Source of the DNA: Nitrosomaritimum sp049414205
Lineage (GTDB): Archaea; Thermoproteota; Nitrososphaeria; Nitrososphaerales; Nitrosopumilaceae
DNA: 7,095 bases
Direction of reading: 5' to 3'
NCBI GenBank assembly: GCA_049414205.1
Contig: JBMSGE010000066.1
Location: forward strand, 1-7,095
Part shown: positions 5,332 to 7,095 of the stretch, in pieces
Numbering within the stretch: the stretch's first letter is position 1
Layout: every line of letters begins with the position of its first letter
The notes under the pieces: generated by a model
What the model was told of the DNA's origin: nothing
Database searches by the model: none
The model's input: only the letters and a program-made list of their open reading frames with translations
Made by a program: the position numbers and the translations under genes

Positions 5332-6333
5332 TTGGTGTACAGCGTTAATGACAATCCTGGATTGATCAAGGTTTTATCATTTCTAAAAACTCACAATACA
5401 GAATACTTGTCAGGTCAAGACCTCAGTGATGTTTTGAAAATTAGCAGAGTTGCAGTTTGGAAGCATATTAAAAAAATCAAAGAGTTAGGTTATGAAATAG
5501 AATCAATACAAAAACAAGGATATCGACTAGTGAAAGATACCAAACTCTTACTTCCTTGGGAAATCACACAGGGACTAGAAACAAAAAAAATTGGAAAAAA
5601 AGCATACTATTTTGACTCTACTAGTTCCACCCAAGACCAAGCCCTGAAAATGGCCTCAGACATTAAAAATGACGGGGCAGTTGTTGTTGCTCAGAAGCAG
5701 ACAGGAGGAAAAGGAAGAGATGGAAGAAAATGGATATCTCCAAAAGGCGGCATTTGGCTTTCAGTGATTTTACGGCCAGAGTTTGACATATCCGTGGCAA
5801 CATTATTCCCAATAGCATCATCTCTTGCACTAGCATACACAATGGAAAAATGCTTCAACATCAAGCCAGAACTAAAGTGGCCAAACGATGTCACCCTCAA
5901 AGGAAAAAAGGTCGCAGGCATTCTAGTTGATGCATCATTAGAATCAAACAAAATAGAAAATATCGTGTTAGGCGTGGGAATTAATTTTGATATCGAAATT
6001 AAGCAAATAGAAAAAGAATTGAAGGGAACTCCAAATTATTATGGTATAGAGACCCTGAAAAAATTCAAAAAAGATGTAACCCCCGTACTGTTTGTTCAGA
6101 CATTTCTAGTAGAATTGGAAAAAATATTTGAACTGCTAAATTCTGAACAAATCAAAAAAATCACCAAAGAATGGACTAAAAGATCCTCAACGATTGGAAA
6201 AAAGGTGGAATTGGCCACCAGAGAAGGAAAAATCAGCGGTAAAGCACTAAGAATTGATAATGATGGAGCTTTGGTAATAGAAGGTAAGAAAAACGCAAGA
6301 GTCTTGGCAGGAGATATAGTTCATTTATCTTAA
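5332..6333 (+). CDS. birA: Biotin--[biotin carboxyl-carrier protein] ligase with N-terminal HTH (BirA type)
   Basis: A 333-residue bifunctional-type biotin protein ligase, full length (E. coli BirA is 321). Residues ~12-66 are a winged HTH (SGQDLSDVLKISRVAVWKHI, then GYEIES..KQGYRL). The catalytic domain has DSTSSTQD (95-102), the biotinyl-AMP loop GGKGRDGRKW (125-134; E. coli GRGRRGRKW), KWPND (182-186), KVAGILVD (193-200) and GVGINF (214-219). A C-terminal SH3-like domain ends AGDIVHLS. It activates biotin with ATP and attaches it to the carrier lysine of acetyl/propionyl-CoA carboxylase, in thaumarchaea part of 3-HP/4-HB carbon fixation. An in-frame TAA directly precedes the TTG at 5332, so the start is this TTG or the next codon, GTG at 5335. 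The HTH suggests it may also repress biotin genes or itself; no classical biotin operator is visible. Its 3' end overlaps the convergent next gene by 9 bp. Confidence 0.94.
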   Translation: MVYSVNDNPGLIKVLSFLKTHNTEYLSGQDLSDVLKISRVAVWKHIKKIKELGYEIESIQKQGYRLVKDTKLLLPWEITQGLETKKIGKKAYYFDSTSSTQDQALKMASDIKNDGAVVVAQKQTGGKGRDGRKWISPKGGIWLSVILRPEFDISVATLFPIASSLALAYTMEKCFNIKPELKWPNDVTLKGKKVAGILVDASLESNKIENIVLGVGINFDIEIKQIEKELKGTPNYYGIETLKKFKKDVTPVLFVQTFLVELEKIFELLNSEQIKKITKEWTKRSSTIGKKVELATREGKISGKALRIDNDGALVIEGKKNARVLAGDIVHLS

Positions 6334-6681
6334 TTTGGATGATTTTTTTGATAGTTTTTTCTTGGGTTTTGTTTTGGGTTTTTTAGGTTCTGAAATTAAT
6401 GCGGTTTGAGTTTTTAGGATTTCTTTGAGATCTTTTTGAATCTCAAAAACTGTTGCAAGCATTTGCTCTAATTCTTTTGAATAATTTTCATATGTAGAGA
6501 TAAGCTGTGAGCTTTTAGAGTTTATTTCAGACAATTGATCATTTTTGCGTATCAAGTTAGATGATTGTATTAATTCTGGCATTTCAGGGGATTGTCTATC
6601 CAAATCATTTAATTCCAAAGTTAAATTTTGAATTTTCTTGCGTAACTCATAGATTACTTGTCCTGCACCTACTTCAGTCAA
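6325..6681 (-). CDS. Coiled-coil protein with lysine-rich C-terminal tail
   Basis: A 118-residue protein I cannot assign to a family. Residues 10-28 and ~44-95 are charged, heptad-compatible helices (KNDQLSEINSKSSQLIST, YSKELEQMLATVFEIQKDL) that suggest a coiled coil. The tail from 100 to 118 has ten Lys and one Arg (KKPKTKPKKKLSKKSSKLR), resembling basic nucleic-acid-binding tails of histones or chromatin proteins. No signal peptide, no Cys. The TTG at 6681 is the first possible start after an in-frame TAA at 6703-6705, and a TATA-like box lies about 26 bp upstream. Its stop region overlaps the biotin ligase 3' end by 9 bp on the opposite strand. A DNA- or RNA-associated structural role is an inference. 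Confidence 0.75.
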   Translation of the reverse strand: MTEVGAGQVIYELRKKIQNLTLELNDLDRQSPEMPELIQSSNLIRKNDQLSEINSKSSQLISTYENYSKELEQMLATVFEIQKDLKEILKTQTALISEPKKPKTKPKKKLSKKSSKLR

Positions 6682-6702
6682 TATAGGAGAAAAGTTTCTT
6701 TG

Positions 6703-6711
6703 TTAATTAAA
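6703..6711 (-). promoter_or_regulatory. TATA-like box for the coiled-coil gene
   Basis: TTTAATTAA on the minus strand is centred about 26 bp before the TTG at 6681, again in leaderless spacing. Confidence 0.42.
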
Positions 6712-6716
6712 GGATT

Positions 6717-6730
6717 TTCTCAGACGAGAA
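6717..6730. promoter_or_regulatory. Short inverted repeat in the divergent intergenic region
   Basis: TTCTC-AGAC-GAGAA is a perfect 5-bp-arm inverted repeat located just upstream of the TATA-like box of the minus-strand coiled-coil gene. It could be an operator half-site pair; its small size makes chance plausible. Confidence 0.25.
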
Positions 6731-6805
6731 TGTCACAGTCATAATACCAAAAGAGAATAGAAAACATACACAAGTTAGAAATAAAATCAGAAATGAGACA
6801 AGTAG

Positions 6806-7095
6806 TTGACAAAAATTCTCAAAGCAACTATTCTGATTTTATTGTCTGTTTTCGTTCTTGGTTCTCCTATTGTTTATGGACAGACATCAGAGGAATCAAA
6901 ATTATACGATAATGCAAATGAAAGTTTTCGGAATGGTCAATACAAAGAAGCAATTGCCATTTATGATAACATTTTAGAGAGAATTCCAGAAAATCAAGCA
7001 ACACTAAGAATGAAAGGAATTGCCCACAGTAATTTAGGAAATCACGAGGAATCACTTAGGCAGTTTTTCATGGTTCTACAATTTCAGCCAAATGA
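6806..7095 (+). CDS. Secreted TPR-repeat protein, partial at the right edge
   Basis: TTG start at 6806, immediately after an in-frame TAG, and no in-frame ATG nearby; the frame runs open to the window end (96 codons). Residues 1-25 are a clear signal peptide: MTKILKATILILLSVFVLGS, then PIVYGQ with cleavage probably after YG or GQ. Residues ~32-62 form a TPR (SKLYDNANESFRNGQYKEAI, then AIYDNILERIPEN) and 66-96 a second one (LRMKGIAHSNLGNHEESLRQ and so on). TPR domains mediate protein-protein contacts; an exported TPR protein would act in the pseudo-periplasm or at the cell envelope. More repeats or another domain are likely downstream. The minus-strand reading frame over the same stretch is its shadow. 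AAATAAAAT at 6779-6787 is a possible but slightly close TATA element. Confidence 0.85.
   Translation, partial: MTKILKATILILLSVFVLGSPIVYGQTSEESKLYDNANESFRNGQYKEAIAIYDNILERIPENQATLRMKGIAHSNLGNHEESLRQFFMVLQFQPN

Noticed and set aside
5691..5951. 86-aa minus-strand frame in the biotin ligase gene
   Set aside because: Overlaps the catalytic core of the ligase; shadow.
6867..7055. 62-aa minus-strand frame
   Set aside because: Antisense to the TPR protein, which has both a signal peptide and TPR consensus residues.
1..7095. tRNA, rRNA, CRISPR array, insertion sequence or attachment site
   Set aside because: I found no cloverleaf-like stems with a T-loop, no regularly spaced repeats, no transposase motifs and no terminal inverted repeats in any intergenic stretch.

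Overview
The window looks like chromosomal DNA of an AT-rich mesophilic archaeon, most likely an ammonia-oxidising thaumarchaeon (Nitrososphaerota, Nitrosopumilus-like). The reasons are an archaeal-type OBG/YchF GTPase with an NKxD motif, TATA-like boxes about 27-30 bp before most start codons with almost no Shine-Dalgarno sequences (leaderless transcription), frequent GTG/TTG starts, and small conserved-looking proteins of a thaumarchaeal style. The lineage is an inference from style and remembered family resemblance; no search was run.

Layout. 1-650 (minus): N-terminal part of a secreted protein with a signal peptide, a Cys/His motif and two ~94-residue prealbumin-like repeats. It continues beyond the left edge. 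651-905: non-coding, with a probable terminator hairpin and a promoter/operator-like cluster. 906-2921 (minus): a three-gene cluster, transcribed CoA-binding protein, then a helical 118-aa protein, then an OBG/YchF-type GTPase. 3009-3920 (plus): a divergent NAD-binding SDR/epimerase-like protein whose YxxxK catalytic motif reads FxxxR. 3972-4487 (plus): a winged-helix protein with an extremely methionine-rich hydrophobic segment and an acidic tail. 4522-4689 and 4790-5041 (minus): two small uncharacterised proteins. 5126-5278 (plus): a 50-aa zinc-ribbon-like protein. 5332-6333 (plus): biotin protein ligase with an N-terminal HTH. 6325-6681 (minus): a coiled-coil protein with a lysine-rich tail. 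6806-7095 (plus, cut at the right edge): a secreted TPR protein.

How they fit together. Most genes look like single-gene leaderless units rather than one pathway. The biotin ligase would modify the biotin carrier of acyl-CoA carboxylase, which thaumarchaea need for 3-hydroxypropionate/4-hydroxybutyrate carbon fixation. The CoA-binding protein and GTPase are general regulatory or housekeeping types.

The most striking non-coding signal is a 26-bp near-perfect palindrome at 5071-5096. It lies between two facing TATA boxes and is exactly equidistant (42.5 bp) from the start codons of the divergent 83-aa protein and 50-aa zinc-ribbon genes, which suggests a shared operator. Three genes absent from a simple ATG/60-aa view were recovered by reading: the 55-aa minus gene, the TTG-started 50-aa zinc-ribbon gene and the TTG-started secreted TPR gene, plus the truncated secreted repeat protein at the left edge.
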